Numbered from the stretch's first letter, positions 1 to 7,032 are shown. The stretch is 7,931 bases of DNA from Thiopontia sp964344785 (GCA_964344785.1 CAYFOR010000129.1:1-7931), one strand, 5' to 3'. Numbers and translations: made by a program. The notes: generated by a model not told the origin, from the letters alone.

Positions 1-50
1 ATAGAGGGCGCGCCTCCTTGTTTTATGGGTTATTTGGTGAATAAGGCGGG
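1..50. mobile_element. Terminal fragment of a repeated (IS-like) element
   Basis: The last 18 bases of this stretch (33-50, TTTGGTGAATAAGGCGGG) are the exact reverse complement of 7882-7899. The element would therefore end at base 50 and extend leftwards beyond the window. The inner bases 1-32 differ from the inner bases of the right-hand fragment, so the two ends look like opposite ends of an element lying in the same orientation. No transposase sequence is visible and I cannot assign an IS family. The terminus lies only 6 bases before the first ATG, so it supplies the AAGG (43-46) that serves as the nearest ribosome-binding-like sequence of the next gene. Confidence 0.6.
33..50. repeat. 18-bp terminal inverted repeat, left copy
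   Basis: TTTGGTGAATAAGGCGGG is a perfect inverted match to 7882-7899. The match stops at both edges: base 32 and base 51 do not pair with their counterparts. An 18-base perfect match in a window of this size is very unlikely by chance. It is the strongest evidence that both window ends lie in a mobile or repeated element. Confidence 0.85.
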
Positions 51-55
51 TTCAT
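51..55 (+). repeat. TTCAT direct repeat, left copy (target-duplication-like)
   Basis: TTCAT directly abuts the terminal inverted repeat ending at base 50. The same five bases at 7877-7881 directly abut the inverted repeat starting at 7882. This is the pattern expected of a 5-bp target duplication around one insertion, except that the two copies lie at opposite ends of the window. Two insertions into a preferred TTCAT target would look the same. Confidence 0.5.
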
Positions 56-56
56 A

Positions 57-2063
57 ATGATAAGCAAGATTCATAAGGTTGGGGCGTGGGCGCCGTTTTC
101 GATCGCATTTTTCTATGCCCTTGGTGTGGGGCTATTACTGCAATTGATCATTGTTCCCTATTTCTTGCATTGGGCAGAGGGATATGAGGCACCGGGGCTG
201 ATCATTCTGGATGCAATCAGCTTCCATAGGCTTGCGCTTGAGATGCTGGCGGAGATGCAGGTTGATGGCTGGGATAGCTGGGTGTTTTCTCCCAGTGGCA
301 ACCCTCCGATTGGTATAGCCGCAGCACTCTATTATATTACCGGGCTTGCAAAGCCGTGGGTCATCATGCCCCTTAATGCCGTACTGCACGGTGTAAGTGC
401 CGCGCTGTTGTACTCTATTGTGCGTATGGTCGGGTTTGGCAATAGAACAGCACTGGTTGCGACGTTGCCCTTCATCTTTTTTCCATCAGCAATGTCCTGG
501 TTCACACAACTGCATAAGGATGGTTTTTTTATATTTGCCAATCTGTTGTTCATTTATGGTTGGGTGCTGCTATTTGGAAAAGTTGACCGCAGTGAGCTGT
601 TTGGAAAAGGGGCATTGGCGGTATTTTCAATTGTAGGAGGGGTCTTGGCGATGGGTGCCTCCCGAGGATATGCAACGGAGATGGTGTTGCTCTTCCTGAT
701 GATTTTTGTTGTGGTTTTCGTGCTTTACGGGTTGATACGGAATCGCGGGTTCATGGCTTGGTATCTGCTTGTTGCAGTGGCCATATTCATGGGCGGGAAG
801 TGGGCAGTAAAGGTTGTTGGTGCCATGCCCGGCGCCGCCAAGCCAGGTGACTGGGCAATGGTCTCTGTCCAGCCGGTTCAGCAGGCTTCAGTTCAACAAA
901 CTCCAACCCAACAGGCTCCGGTTCAGCAGGCTTCAGTTCAACAGGCTCCAACTCAACAGGCTTCAGTTCAACAGGCTTCAGTTCAACAGGCTCCGGTTCA
1001 GCAGGCTTCAGTTCAACAAACTCCAACCCAACAGGCTCCGGTACAGCAAGCTTCAGTGCATGGAAACATGAACAGTGCGCAGGGAGATACAGCCAGGCCG
1101 TCGGCGACTGCAACAAGGCTTGGAAAGGTAACGGGTGCCGCCAATGATGTTCCTGTCCCAACGGTGGAGGTGGTTGTTGCTGCTGCAGAGTCCCCTGATC
1201 GTGACAATACGATCACAGTGAGGGAGAAGGTTGAAGGGGGTTTAGGTAGCACCCACGAGAGTACAGAGATGCAATCGAGGTTAGTGCCTGCTCCACCGGA
1301 GCCGGAAGAAACCGCAGCTTCCTCGGAAAAGGTGGTGTTGGCAGTCGTGGAAGATCGTGATACTCCTCCGGTTGAGCAGGTTCAGCGTTCAGATGCTGAA
1401 GTCGTGGTACCTGCCATTGTCAGCCGTAAAGTCAATGAGCCTAGTGAGTTGCCACAGGTGGAGCGTATTCTGAAAACCAAGAAGCTAGAGCCAGCGATGG
1501 CAAAGCCATCTACTCCCAGCCCCAGAATTTCACAAAATATCTGGCGCAAAACAGCGTGGATACCGGAATCGATTGACTGGAAGCTCAAACGTATACGGAG
1601 AGTTCGATATAACTATGTCACTTGCTGCAGGGGTGCGGGAAGCAATGTTGATGTGGATGTCGATTTCAATAGTGCAGTAGATGTCATTGGCTATATACCC
1701 AGGGCGGCGGTGATTGGGTTTCTGTCTCCTTTTCCTTCCCAGTGGATGCAGGAGGGGCGTACGACCATGAATACAATGATGCGACGTGTCAGCGCCCTGG
1801 AAATGGCGTTGGTTTATCTCTTTCTTTCTGGATGGCTGCTGGCAGTGGCAAAGTGGTGGAGAAGCATGCCGTTTTGGGTGGCATCTACATATGGTGCAGG
1901 GATGGTTGTGATTTTCTCGACTGGGATGATCAATATAGGGACACTCTATCGAATTCGTTACGGTTTTTTGATGGTATTCATTGCCTTCGGTGTTGCTGCA
2001 CTATATGACCTGATATCCAGAAAAGATAAAGGGCAAAGTCGTGCATATGTTTCTGCCCAATGA
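57..2063 (+). CDS. Polytopic membrane protein of surface-glycan assembly, with Q-rich disordered loop
   Basis: A 668-residue inner-membrane protein. Hydrophobic segments lie near residues 13-37, 84-97, 101-124, 131-148, 156-174, 184-201, 208-227 and 233-254, then at 581-599, 605-625 and 634-654. The first loop holds LDAISFHRLA (Asp52), reminiscent of the first-loop acidic motif of GT-C glycosyltransferases, and HKDGFF at 153-158. Residues 258-490 are low-complexity: twelve pentapeptides (274-333), then a Val/Glu/Pro-rich stretch. An ordered loop with SNVDVDVDF (529-537) and YIPRAAVIGFLSPFP (546-560) precedes the last helices. A role in polymerising, transferring or modifying a lipid-linked glycan is inferred from this topology and from the GT4 gene 87 bases downstream. 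A Wzy-type polymerase is an alternative. The ATG sits 6 bases from the element end with only AAGG before it, so the native start may have been altered by the insertion. Confidence 0.65.
   Translation: MISKIHKVGAWAPFSIAFFYALGVGLLLQLIIVPYFLHWAEGYEAPGLIILDAISFHRLALEMLAEMQVDGWDSWVFSPSGNPPIGIAAALYYITGLAKPWVIMPLNAVLHGVSAALLYSIVRMVGFGNRTALVATLPFIFFPSAMSWFTQLHKDGFFIFANLLFIYGWVLLFGKVDRSELFGKGALAVFSIVGGVLAMGASRGYATEMVLLFLMIFVVVFVLYGLIRNRGFMAWYLLVAVAIFMGGKWAVKVVGAMPGAAKPGDWAMVSVQPVQQASVQQTPTQQAPVQQASVQQAPTQQASVQQASVQQAPVQQASVQQTPTQQAPVQQASVHGNMNSAQGDTARPSATATRLGKVTGAANDVPVPTVEVVVAAAESPDRDNTITVREKVEGGLGSTHESTEMQSRLVPAPPEPEETAASSEKVVLAVVEDRDTPPVEQVQRSDAEVVVPAIVSRKVNEPSELPQVERILKTKKLEPAMAKPSTPSPRISQNIWRKTAWIPESIDWKLKRIRRVRYNYVTCCRGAGSNVDVDVDFNSAVDVIGYIPRAAVIGFLSPFPSQWMQEGRTTMNTMMRRVSALEMALVYLFLSGWLLAVAKWWRSMPFWVASTYGAGMVVIFSTGMINIGTLYRIRYGFLMVFIAFGVAALYDLISRKDKGQSRAYVSAQ
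876..1055 (+). repeat. In-frame 15-bp tandem repeat, 12 units ([VT]QQ[AT][SP])
   Basis: Twelve consecutive 15-base units encode VQQAS, VQQTP, TQQAP, VQQAS, VQQAP, TQQAS, VQQAS, VQQAP, VQQAS, VQQTP, TQQAP and VQQAS (residues 274-333 of the membrane protein). There is a higher-order copy: units 1-4 (876-935) match units 9-12 (996-1055) at 58 of 60 bases, with the first 45 identical. Because the unit is a multiple of three, gain or loss of units changes length without breaking the frame. The repeat also leaves long open frames on other strands and phases, which are by-products. Confidence 0.95.
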
Positions 2064-2150
2064 TTTTCGACAGGGTATATTGATGTTGATGACGATGTTG
2101 CACAGAGTTTTTGCGGCATTTTTCATCCCCCCATTGAGGGTTGGTGGCGG

Positions 2151-3275
2151 ATGGCGAAGACCGTAGCGTTGGTATCCAATACTGCGTGGAATGTGGTTAA
2201 TTTTCGCAGTGGGTTTCTAAGGGCACTGGTACAGCGTGGGTACCGCGTGCTGGTGATATCTCCGGAGGATGAAAGTGTTGGGCGACTTGGGGTGGAGCAC
2301 ATCCCTGTGAAGATCGATCGCAAGGGTGCAAACCCTTTGGCGGACCTGAAACTGTTCGCCCATCTGTGCAGAATCTATCGCAAAGAACGGATCGACCTTG
2401 TTTTTCACTATACCATCAAGCCCGTGATTTATGGATCCTTTGCTGCGCACTGTGCAGGTATTCCATCAATCGCTACGATAACCGGACTGGGTGCTGCATT
2501 TATTCGTAAAAACTGGGTCAGCCAAATTGTGGCGCTGCTCTATCGCTTGTCGATGAAAAAGGCAGACTTTGTATTTTTTCAAAATGGAGATGATCGCCGC
2601 CTATTTGAGGAGAATGGCTGGGTTAGGGCTACAGCTACCGGTTTGGTGCCTGGATCCGGTGTGGATACGGAGTATTACGTCTCTCGTCAGCCTGTCAGCA
2701 CTGCTGAAGATGGTAGTGTCACCTTTCTGATGATTGCCCGTTTGCTGTTGGACAAGGGAGTGCGGGAGTATTATCAGGCTGCTCGGCTCATCCAAAAGTC
2801 CTACCCGCAGACGAAATTCAGAATAGTGGGCATGATCGATCAGGGAAACCCTGCGGCACTGAGTCGCCGGGAGCTGGACGGTTGGGTGAGTGAAGGGGTG
2901 GTTGAGTATATGGGGCAGGTGGGTGATGTCAGGGGGATGATTGATGATGCAGACTGTGTCGTTCTCCCTTCCTATCGAGAAGGGACCCCCCGCGCGCTAC
3001 TGGAGGGGGCAAGTATGAAAAGGCCACAAGTCACAACAGATGTGCCTGGCTGCCGAGAAGTGGTTACGGATGGGGTCAATGGTTTTCTCTGTAAGTCTCG
3101 TGACTATAAGGGGCTGGCAGAAGCCATGCGAAAGATTTTGCTGATGCCACTGGATGAGAGAAGAGTGATGGGGGAGCGTGGTAGAGAAATAATGATCCAG
3201 CGTTTTAGCGAAGAGTTGGTGATCGAAAAGTACCTCCGACAGGTTGAACGTAAGCTGGGTAGAGAGAAGCTGTAA
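2151..3275 (+). CDS. GT4-family glycosyltransferase (PglA-like)
   Basis: A 374-residue GT-B-fold retaining glycosyltransferase, a typical length for the family, expected on the cytoplasmic membrane face transferring a sugar from a nucleotide donor to a lipid-linked acceptor. The N-terminal half starts with VALVSNTAWNVVNFRSGFLRAL and carries HYTIKPVIYGSFAA (86-99). The C-terminal half has GSGVDTEYY (168-176), the ARLLLDKG donor-phosphate region (Arg197, Lys202), LPSYREGTP (272-280), and the EX7E pair Glu277/Glu285, followed by VPGCREVVTDGVNGFL. From memory this resembles Campylobacter PglA, which adds GalNAc to a lipid-linked bacillosamine, but the actual sugar cannot be read from sequence. 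GAGGG at 2136-2140 lies 10 bases before the ATG. It is probably cotranscribed with the upstream membrane-protein gene and converges on the WecA-like gene. Confidence 0.9.
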   Translation: MAKTVALVSNTAWNVVNFRSGFLRALVQRGYRVLVISPEDESVGRLGVEHIPVKIDRKGANPLADLKLFAHLCRIYRKERIDLVFHYTIKPVIYGSFAAHCAGIPSIATITGLGAAFIRKNWVSQIVALLYRLSMKKADFVFFQNGDDRRLFEENGWVRATATGLVPGSGVDTEYYVSRQPVSTAEDGSVTFLMIARLLLDKGVREYYQAARLIQKSYPQTKFRIVGMIDQGNPAALSRRELDGWVSEGVVEYMGQVGDVRGMIDDADCVVLPSYREGTPRALLEGASMKRPQVTTDVPGCREVVTDGVNGFLCKSRDYKGLAEAMRKILLMPLDERRVMGERGREIMIQRFSEELVIEKYLRQVERKLGREKL

Positions 3276-3312
3276 TTTCTCTTTACTGTTGCGCATCAAC
3301 AAAGTGGAGAAA
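3276..3312. terminator. Possible bidirectional terminator hairpin between convergent genes
   Basis: The short gap between two convergent stop codons has an imperfect hairpin: an outer stem TTTCTC (3276-3281) with GAGAAA (3307-3312) and an inner stem TGTTG (3287-3291) with CAACA (3297-3301) around CGCAT. The two stems are separated by mismatches and there is no clean T-tract, so function as a terminator is suggested mainly by position. Confidence 0.3.
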
Positions 3313-3362
3313 GTCGATGCTGGAGAGTGATCAGGTCGCAGGGGGGTAGGGCAAGAGGTGTG

Positions 3363-4448
3363 CTATGTTGAAGAGGAACGTATCTGACGGATCCGTCGTA
3401 ATCGACTTAATGCGCGCATGACTTTCCATGCATGCAAAACGAAATAGAGGTGGGAAAAGAAGAGCAGCAGGATAATCAGCATGATGATCCACTCCGGTAC
3501 CTGAAATATCCAGCCGATGACGCCTATTGCTCCGGTCAAGGCAGTGATCAGGAGAAGAATATATACGGTGTGACACTTGCTGAATCCTGCACGCTCAAAA
3601 ATGTGGTGCAAATGCTCTCTATCTGGTGCTGTTGGACTGTGGCCCTTCAGGTAACGCCTGATCATCAGGATCAGGGTATCCGATACAGGGAGGATCAGGA
3701 TTGCGGTGACGGTAACGGCTGGAACCTGGCCCTCGGATTTCTGCAGTACATCGAGTGCAAACCAGGCAAGTGCATAACCCAGAACCATGCTTCCGGAGTC
3801 ACCCATAAAGATCGAGGCATTTCTGTTTTTGGTGGGAAAGTTGAAATAGAGAAATGCAAGCGTCACCGAAGCAAGTATCATCGGTAACATCGGGCTGGTA
3901 TTTTCAGCGATGTGGGCGACTACACTGAGCCAGACCAACATGACAAAAATCATCCCGCCAGCAAGGCCGTCTGTACCGTCCACCATGTTGACTGAGTTGA
4001 TTAGACCCACAATACTGAGTAGGGTAAAGGGGATCGACCAGGGGCCAAGAAAAATTTCTCCCAACCCAATGATATTCCCGAGAGAGTGCAGATTGAGTTC
4101 GCTCCATGAAACGATAAATACGGCAGCCATGATCTGAGTAGCAAACTTGGCCCGGGCACTGAGGTCTCTCATGTCATCCAGAATACCAGCCAGCAGCAGT
4201 AGACACATTCCGGCATAGAGTGCACGGTAATTGCTCAATGATTGTTGTAACAGCAGTGAGGAGAAGGTAAATCCAAAAAACATGGCAATCCCACCAATCA
4301 GTGGAATCTCTCCCTTATGCTGTTTTCGGCCTCCTGGAATATCGATCAGTCCCAGTTTCTTTGCCGGTTCTCGGAATGCCAGGATAAACAGTGTCGACGC
4401 GAAAAAGGCGATGGGCAGGGAGAGCCAGTCGAAGATGGTTTGGTACAT
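3363..4448 (-). CDS. WecA-like undecaprenyl-phosphate sugar-1-phosphate transferase
   Basis: A polytopic enzyme of the MraY/WecA (GT4-type PNPT) family that moves a HexNAc-1-phosphate from a UDP-sugar to undecaprenyl phosphate, the priming step of lipid-linked glycan assembly. From the ATG at 4448 it has 361 residues, close to the 367 of E. coli WecA. Family motifs are intact: REPAKKLGLIDIPGGRKQHKG near the N-terminus, Asp91-Asp92 (DDMRD), NMVDGTDGL (154-162, Asp157 and Asp160), FMGDSGS (214-220, Asp217), and the cytoplasmic HLHH motif (279-282) within DREHLHHIF. About ten hydrophobic segments are present. The frame stays open upstream to a TTG at 4490, adding 14 residues. I prefer the internal ATG because it aligns with the usual WecA N-terminus, though neither start has a clear ribosome site. 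Substrate choice (GlcNAc or another HexNAc) is undetermined. Confidence 0.9.
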   Translation of the reverse strand: MYQTIFDWLSLPIAFFASTLFILAFREPAKKLGLIDIPGGRKQHKGEIPLIGGIAMFFGFTFSSLLLQQSLSNYRALYAGMCLLLLAGILDDMRDLSARAKFATQIMAAVFIVSWSELNLHSLGNIIGLGEIFLGPWSIPFTLLSIVGLINSVNMVDGTDGLAGGMIFVMLVWLSVVAHIAENTSPMLPMILASVTLAFLYFNFPTKNRNASIFMGDSGSMVLGYALAWFALDVLQKSEGQVPAVTVTAILILPVSDTLILMIRRYLKGHSPTAPDREHLHHIFERAGFSKCHTVYILLLITALTGAIGVIGWIFQVPEWIIMLIILLLFFSHLYFVLHAWKVMRALSRLRRIRQIRSSST

Positions 4449-4800
4449 GTTTGCTGTGGTTATGGCCTGAATGTTTATAATACTATCCAATGCGGTATGG
4501 TTACAGTCGATTCTTTCATGATGGCCTCGGGACCTGAAAATTGGTGATTCTTGCGGGTTTATTGAGGTTGTCTTTGTATGTGATATTGTTATTACAATGG
4601 CCTTTTATGTTTTACATGATGAGTCTTTTTTGAGGGCGTATTGAAGAGAGTTGATTGTTTTTTTCCGGTGTTCTGGTGTCAGGCGCATTTACATACTTAG
4701 ATAGGTTGCTGTTCATATCTGTTTAGTAGATGGTTTTGGGTGTGTTTATGACAAGAGGGTTGACAATAAGTACGCAATCTATACAATTCACCACCTCTAT
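4449..4800. other. Intergenic region between the WecA-like gene and tRNA-Gly
   Basis: About 350 bases separate the divergent WecA-like gene and the tRNA genes. The right end holds the tRNA promoter. On the minus strand a TATTAT sits near 4479-4484 with only a weak -35 match, so I do not call a promoter for the WecA-like gene. The middle (4540-4740) is AT-rich and has no convincing coding sequence, hairpin or repeat beyond a short TTGTTATTACAA inverted repeat. Confidence 0.5.
4760..4787 (+). promoter_or_regulatory. Sigma-70 promoter for tRNA-Gly
   Basis: A perfect TTGACA -35 box (4760-4765) is followed after 16 bases by TACAAT (4782-4787), a five-of-six match to the -10 consensus. The predicted transcription start near 4794 leaves a leader of only about 7 bases before the mature tRNA, which is typical of a tRNA promoter. 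An overlapping TATACA at 4780 would give a shorter, less likely spacer. Confidence 0.75.
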
Positions 4801-4876
<76 letters not shown>

Positions 4877-4889
4877 ATTATTTTTGCAT

Positions 4890-4916
4890 GAGCCTGTCGA
4901 TCAGGCTCTTTTTTTT
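4890..4916 (+). terminator. Rho-independent terminator after tRNA-Gly
   Basis: The stem GAGCCTG (4890-4896) pairs with CAGGCTC (4902-4908) around TCGAT, followed by eight T residues (4909-4916). This is a textbook intrinsic terminator only 14 bases after the tRNA-Gly CCA. It implies that tRNA-Cys downstream is made either by readthrough or from its own promoter, which I could not identify. Confidence 0.9.
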
Positions 4917-4948
4917 CCTCGGTAGAGGAAGGGTTACCAGGTTATCCT

Positions 4949-5022
4949 GGCTGGATGGCAGAGTGGTTATGCACCGGCCTGCAAAGCCGTGTACACCGGT
5001 TCGACTCCGGTTCCAGCCTCCA
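4949..5022 (+). tRNA. tRNA-Cys (anticodon GCA)
   Basis: A complete 74-nt cloverleaf with encoded CCA. The acceptor stem is GGCTGGA with TCCAGCC (discriminator U, the cysteine identity base). The anticodon loop CTGCAAA carries GCA at 4981-4983, and the T-arm ACCGG/CCGGT encloses TTCGACT. The top anticodon-stem pair is a C27-U43 mismatch, while the remaining four pairs are sound. The order Gly(GCC)-Cys(GCA) matches the E. coli glyW-cysT-leuZ operon, but no tRNA-Leu follows here. Confidence 0.95.
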
Positions 5023-5046
5023 TATTTATATCAAGCTGTTTCATCA

Positions 5047-5079
5047 AAGGGTTATCTCGGGCAGAGATAGCCCTTGTTT
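5047..5079 (+). terminator. Hairpin terminator after tRNA-Cys
   Basis: A long stem (about 13 pairs with one G-U) is formed by AAGGGTTATCTC (5047-5058) and GAGATAGCCCTT (5064-5075), with a GGGCA loop (5059-5063). The tail TGTTTG is only moderately T-rich. Position 25 bases after the tRNA-Cys CCA supports a terminator role. Confidence 0.7.
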
Positions 5080-5204
5080 GCGTTATGATGAAAAAGATGG
5101 TTTGTCGTCGAGCGTTGTTTCTATTTCTATAGACAGACGTTGTAATGACCGCTGTCAGAAGGATTACAATAACTGCTCCAAGTTGTGGTGAGTATCGTTT
5201 GTAT

Positions 5205-6020
5205 ATGAAAGGCGTATATCTATTTATTGCGGCCTTGGTGTTTTGGTTGATCTCTTTCGGGTTTGATCCGCTGTTAGGGGCTGTTCTCACATTTCTGGTA
5301 CTGGTTCTGGCGGTACATGCCTACACAGATTTCGATAATAGGCGACAGCAGAAGCAGATAATCGAAGAACGTGAACTCAAAAGACTGGCACGAAGAGAGG
5401 TTTACGAGACCATCCAACATGAAGTTGTGGAGCAACTCCCGATCCTGTCTAGGCGGTATGAGAGGGCTGTGAAGAGTGAAGAGAGTGCTGCTATTGATCC
5501 ATGGATGGCAGTGACCCGTGACTTTATTGAAAATGGTCTCGATTTTGAGATAGAGAATGATCAAGTGGTTGCCCGGCATAATGGCAACAAAGTGGAAATC
5601 AAGCTGGCATATGTCTTGGGTCGGGTAAAGAGTGGTGTGCGGAGACACGTGAGACAGCAGGTGATTGATGCATATGATGATGGGATGGATGCCCAACAAT
5701 TTACCGGCTATGTGGCCGAGTCACTGTCAAGGTTTGGCTGGAATATCGGTCCAATCGATCAAGAGAGTCAGTCAATCAGCTTTGTTGTCGAGCGGAACGG
5801 GGATCATATTGCAGTCCTCTGTGACAAGCCGGATGGGTGGATGGATGAGGATGAAATTGAGCGGCTCTATGAGGCAAAAGAGGCTGCCCGTAGCGATAAA
5901 GCGGCAGTCATCAGCAGTTCGGAGTTTACCATTGATGCACAAAGCCTAGCCTTCAACAAGCATGTGCAGTTGCTCCACTATACAAAAATGGATGAGCTTG
6001 GTCTGCATACTTTTGGTTGA
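5205..6020 (+). CDS. Membrane-anchored protein with degenerate Mrr-like nuclease domain
   Basis: From the ATG at 5205 the product has 271 residues. Two hydrophobic segments (about 3-19 and 22-40) would anchor it in the inner membrane, followed by a charged, probably helical stretch (42-75). Residues 162-265 follow the order of the Mrr restriction-endonuclease-like fold: QQFTGYVAESLSRFGWNI, then ISFVVERNGDHIAVLCDK, an acidic helix, and VISSSEFTIDAQSLAFNKHVQLL, matching the family's conserved FT-DA-A segment. The catalytic GDGGxD and QxK signatures are missing: QESQSI stands at the Asp site and LCDK (205-208) at the Gln-Lys site. It is therefore probably not an active nuclease, and could be a DNA-binding or structural relative. 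An upstream ATG at 5145 adds 20 residues, but GGTGAG (5187-5192) and the hydrophobic N-terminus favour 5205. The frame is intact, so it is not an obvious pseudogene. Confidence 0.6.
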   Translation: MKGVYLFIAALVFWLISFGFDPLLGAVLTFLVLVLAVHAYTDFDNRRQQKQIIEERELKRLARREVYETIQHEVVEQLPILSRRYERAVKSEESAAIDPWMAVTRDFIENGLDFEIENDQVVARHNGNKVEIKLAYVLGRVKSGVRRHVRQQVIDAYDDGMDAQQFTGYVAESLSRFGWNIGPIDQESQSISFVVERNGDHIAVLCDKPDGWMDEDEIERLYEAKEAARSDKAAVISSSEFTIDAQSLAFNKHVQLLHYTKMDELGLHTFG

Positions 6021-6042
6021 GCGATACCAGTGGCGTCCTCAG

Positions 6043-6786
6043 CTAAGCAGTCAGTGTGGTATATGTCCCCAGTAGTGTGAGAATGGCGAAAGCGGCTCGT
6101 CGCATTGCAATATCGCTCAATGGTGGTGGATGGTGTTTACCAAGCCAGGTTGCACCGACAATCACAGGTAGACTGAGTAGCGTGACCGAGACCACGTCGC
6201 TGGTGATATGATCATATCTAATGATCATGCCGAGCCGTATTGCAATGGCAATAGCAAATATTGCAAGCAGGGTGCTGCGTATGACCATGATCGATACAGG
6301 TTGTCGGTACAGATGGAAGACAAGAGGTGGTGCGCCTGTGCTGAACATTCCCCCCAGGAGACCGGCAGCAATACCGGCAAGGATGGTGTGTGAGGTGGGT
6401 GACTCATGGTCGTAAGGATGTGGTTTGGAAATCAGCAGTACACCACTGAAAACGATGACAGCGCCAATAATGCCTTGAAGCATGCCGACGGTCTGATTGC
6501 TGAGGTAGTCCAGCAGTACGACACCGGCAATGATTGCGGGTATTTGGCCAATAGAGGTCAGCCTGAGTCTTTGCCAATCAATATGGTGATGGTTGTTGTG
6601 GAGTGCCATGAGTACATTAACGGTGGCAGTCAGGGTGATAACTGCAGCTACTGATGGGATGGGGGCCAGCTTGAATGAGGCGGCAAGGCCCATGACAATC
6701 AGTCCCATTGCAAATCCGGCAATCGCCTGGATATAGCTACCGATGGCAATGGCGGCTATGAACAACAGCAGTGCGTGAGCATCCAT
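6043..6786 (-). CDS. TSUP-family (TauE/SafE) membrane transporter
   Basis: A 247-residue polytopic membrane protein with about eight hydrophobic segments, the usual size for TauE/SafE/TSUP permeases, which export or take up sulfur-containing organic anions and other small anions. The family's duplicated signature is present: GSYIQAIAGFAMGLIVMGL (16-34) in the first half and AGLLGGMFSTGAPPLVFHLY (141-160) in the second. A His-rich cytoplasmic turn (HNNHHHID, 63-70) lies between. The start follows the stop of the 75-residue gene by 18 bases with no strong ribosome site, which suggests translational coupling. Substrate cannot be read from the sequence, and sulfite or a sulfonate is only the family default. 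It converges on the Mrr-like gene, with 22 bases between their stops. Confidence 0.88.
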   Translation of the reverse strand: MDAHALLLFIAAIAIGSYIQAIAGFAMGLIVMGLAASFKLAPIPSVAAVITLTATVNVLMALHNNHHHIDWQRLRLTSIGQIPAIIAGVVLLDYLSNQTVGMLQGIIGAVIVFSGVLLISKPHPYDHESPTSHTILAGIAAGLLGGMFSTGAPPLVFHLYRQPVSIMVIRSTLLAIFAIAIAIRLGMIIRYDHITSDVVSVTLLSLPVIVGATWLGKHHPPPLSDIAMRRAAFAILTLLGTYTTLTA

Positions 6787-6804
6787 CGGTTTGTGGATAA
6801 CGAC

Positions 6805-7032
6805 TTATAGTGGAGTGGACTCTTGAAGACTTTTGATATCCGTATTCAGTTCGGTCTCCCTGAGAGCCTTATCCATTTGGTGCTGCTCGTATGCACGCAG
6901 CCAGCGGGAGAAGAAAAACAGCATGACCGACAGGCAGAGTAACGTCTCCTTCTGAGAGAAGGTGAATGATCCCACGATGGAGAGTATGAATATGCATGTC
7001 GTAATGGATAGCAGGGTGCCGTTGATAAACAT
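6805..7032 (-). CDS. Small two-helix membrane protein upstream of the TSUP gene
   Basis: A 75-residue product with two hydrophobic segments (about 4-25 and 29-44), the second ending in FFFSRWLRAY, followed by a hydrophilic, likely helical tail (EQHQMDKALRETELNTDIKSLQE). I do not recognise the family. Its stop lies 18 bases before the TSUP start on the same strand, so an operon is likely. A companion or stabilising subunit of the transporter is possible but unproven. No clear ribosome site precedes the ATG, which lowers confidence. Membrane-like composition and tight spacing are the main support. Confidence 0.5.
   Translation of the reverse strand: MFINGTLLSITTCIFILSIVGSFTFSQKETLLCLSVMLFFFSRWLRAYEQHQMDKALRETELNTDIKSLQESTPL

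Noticed and set aside
18..58. Outward-reading promoter formed by the element end (TTGTTT at 18-23, CATAAT at 53-58)
   Set aside because: The two boxes are too far apart, and the -10-like box overlaps the start codon so transcription would begin inside the gene.
876..1055. CRISPR-like array
   Set aside because: Units are 15 bases, contiguous, without spacers, and in frame with a coding sequence.
814..1071. Plus-strand alternate-phase frame with RLQFNRLQ repeats
   Set aside because: It is the same repeat read one phase off inside the real gene, with no ribosome site and no conserved feature.
787..1161. Long minus-strand frame (124 residues) rich in ELKPVELKPA repeats
   Set aside because: It is the antisense reading of the 15-base tandem repeat, which stays open in several phases because no unit contains a stop. 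The plus-strand frame is 668 residues and clearly a membrane protein.
3432..3887. Plus-strand frame of 151 residues opposite the WecA-like gene
   Set aside because: It lies antisense to a gene with all family motifs intact, and its own product is hydrophilic and unrecognisable.
5085..5132. Very short frame encoding MMKKMVCRRALFLFL ahead of the Mrr-like gene
   Set aside because: Fifteen residues with no ribosome site. A leader peptide is possible but nothing supports it.
4955..5191. Frame of 78 residues starting inside tRNA-Cys
   Set aside because: It overlaps the tRNA and its terminator hairpin and has no sign of coding.
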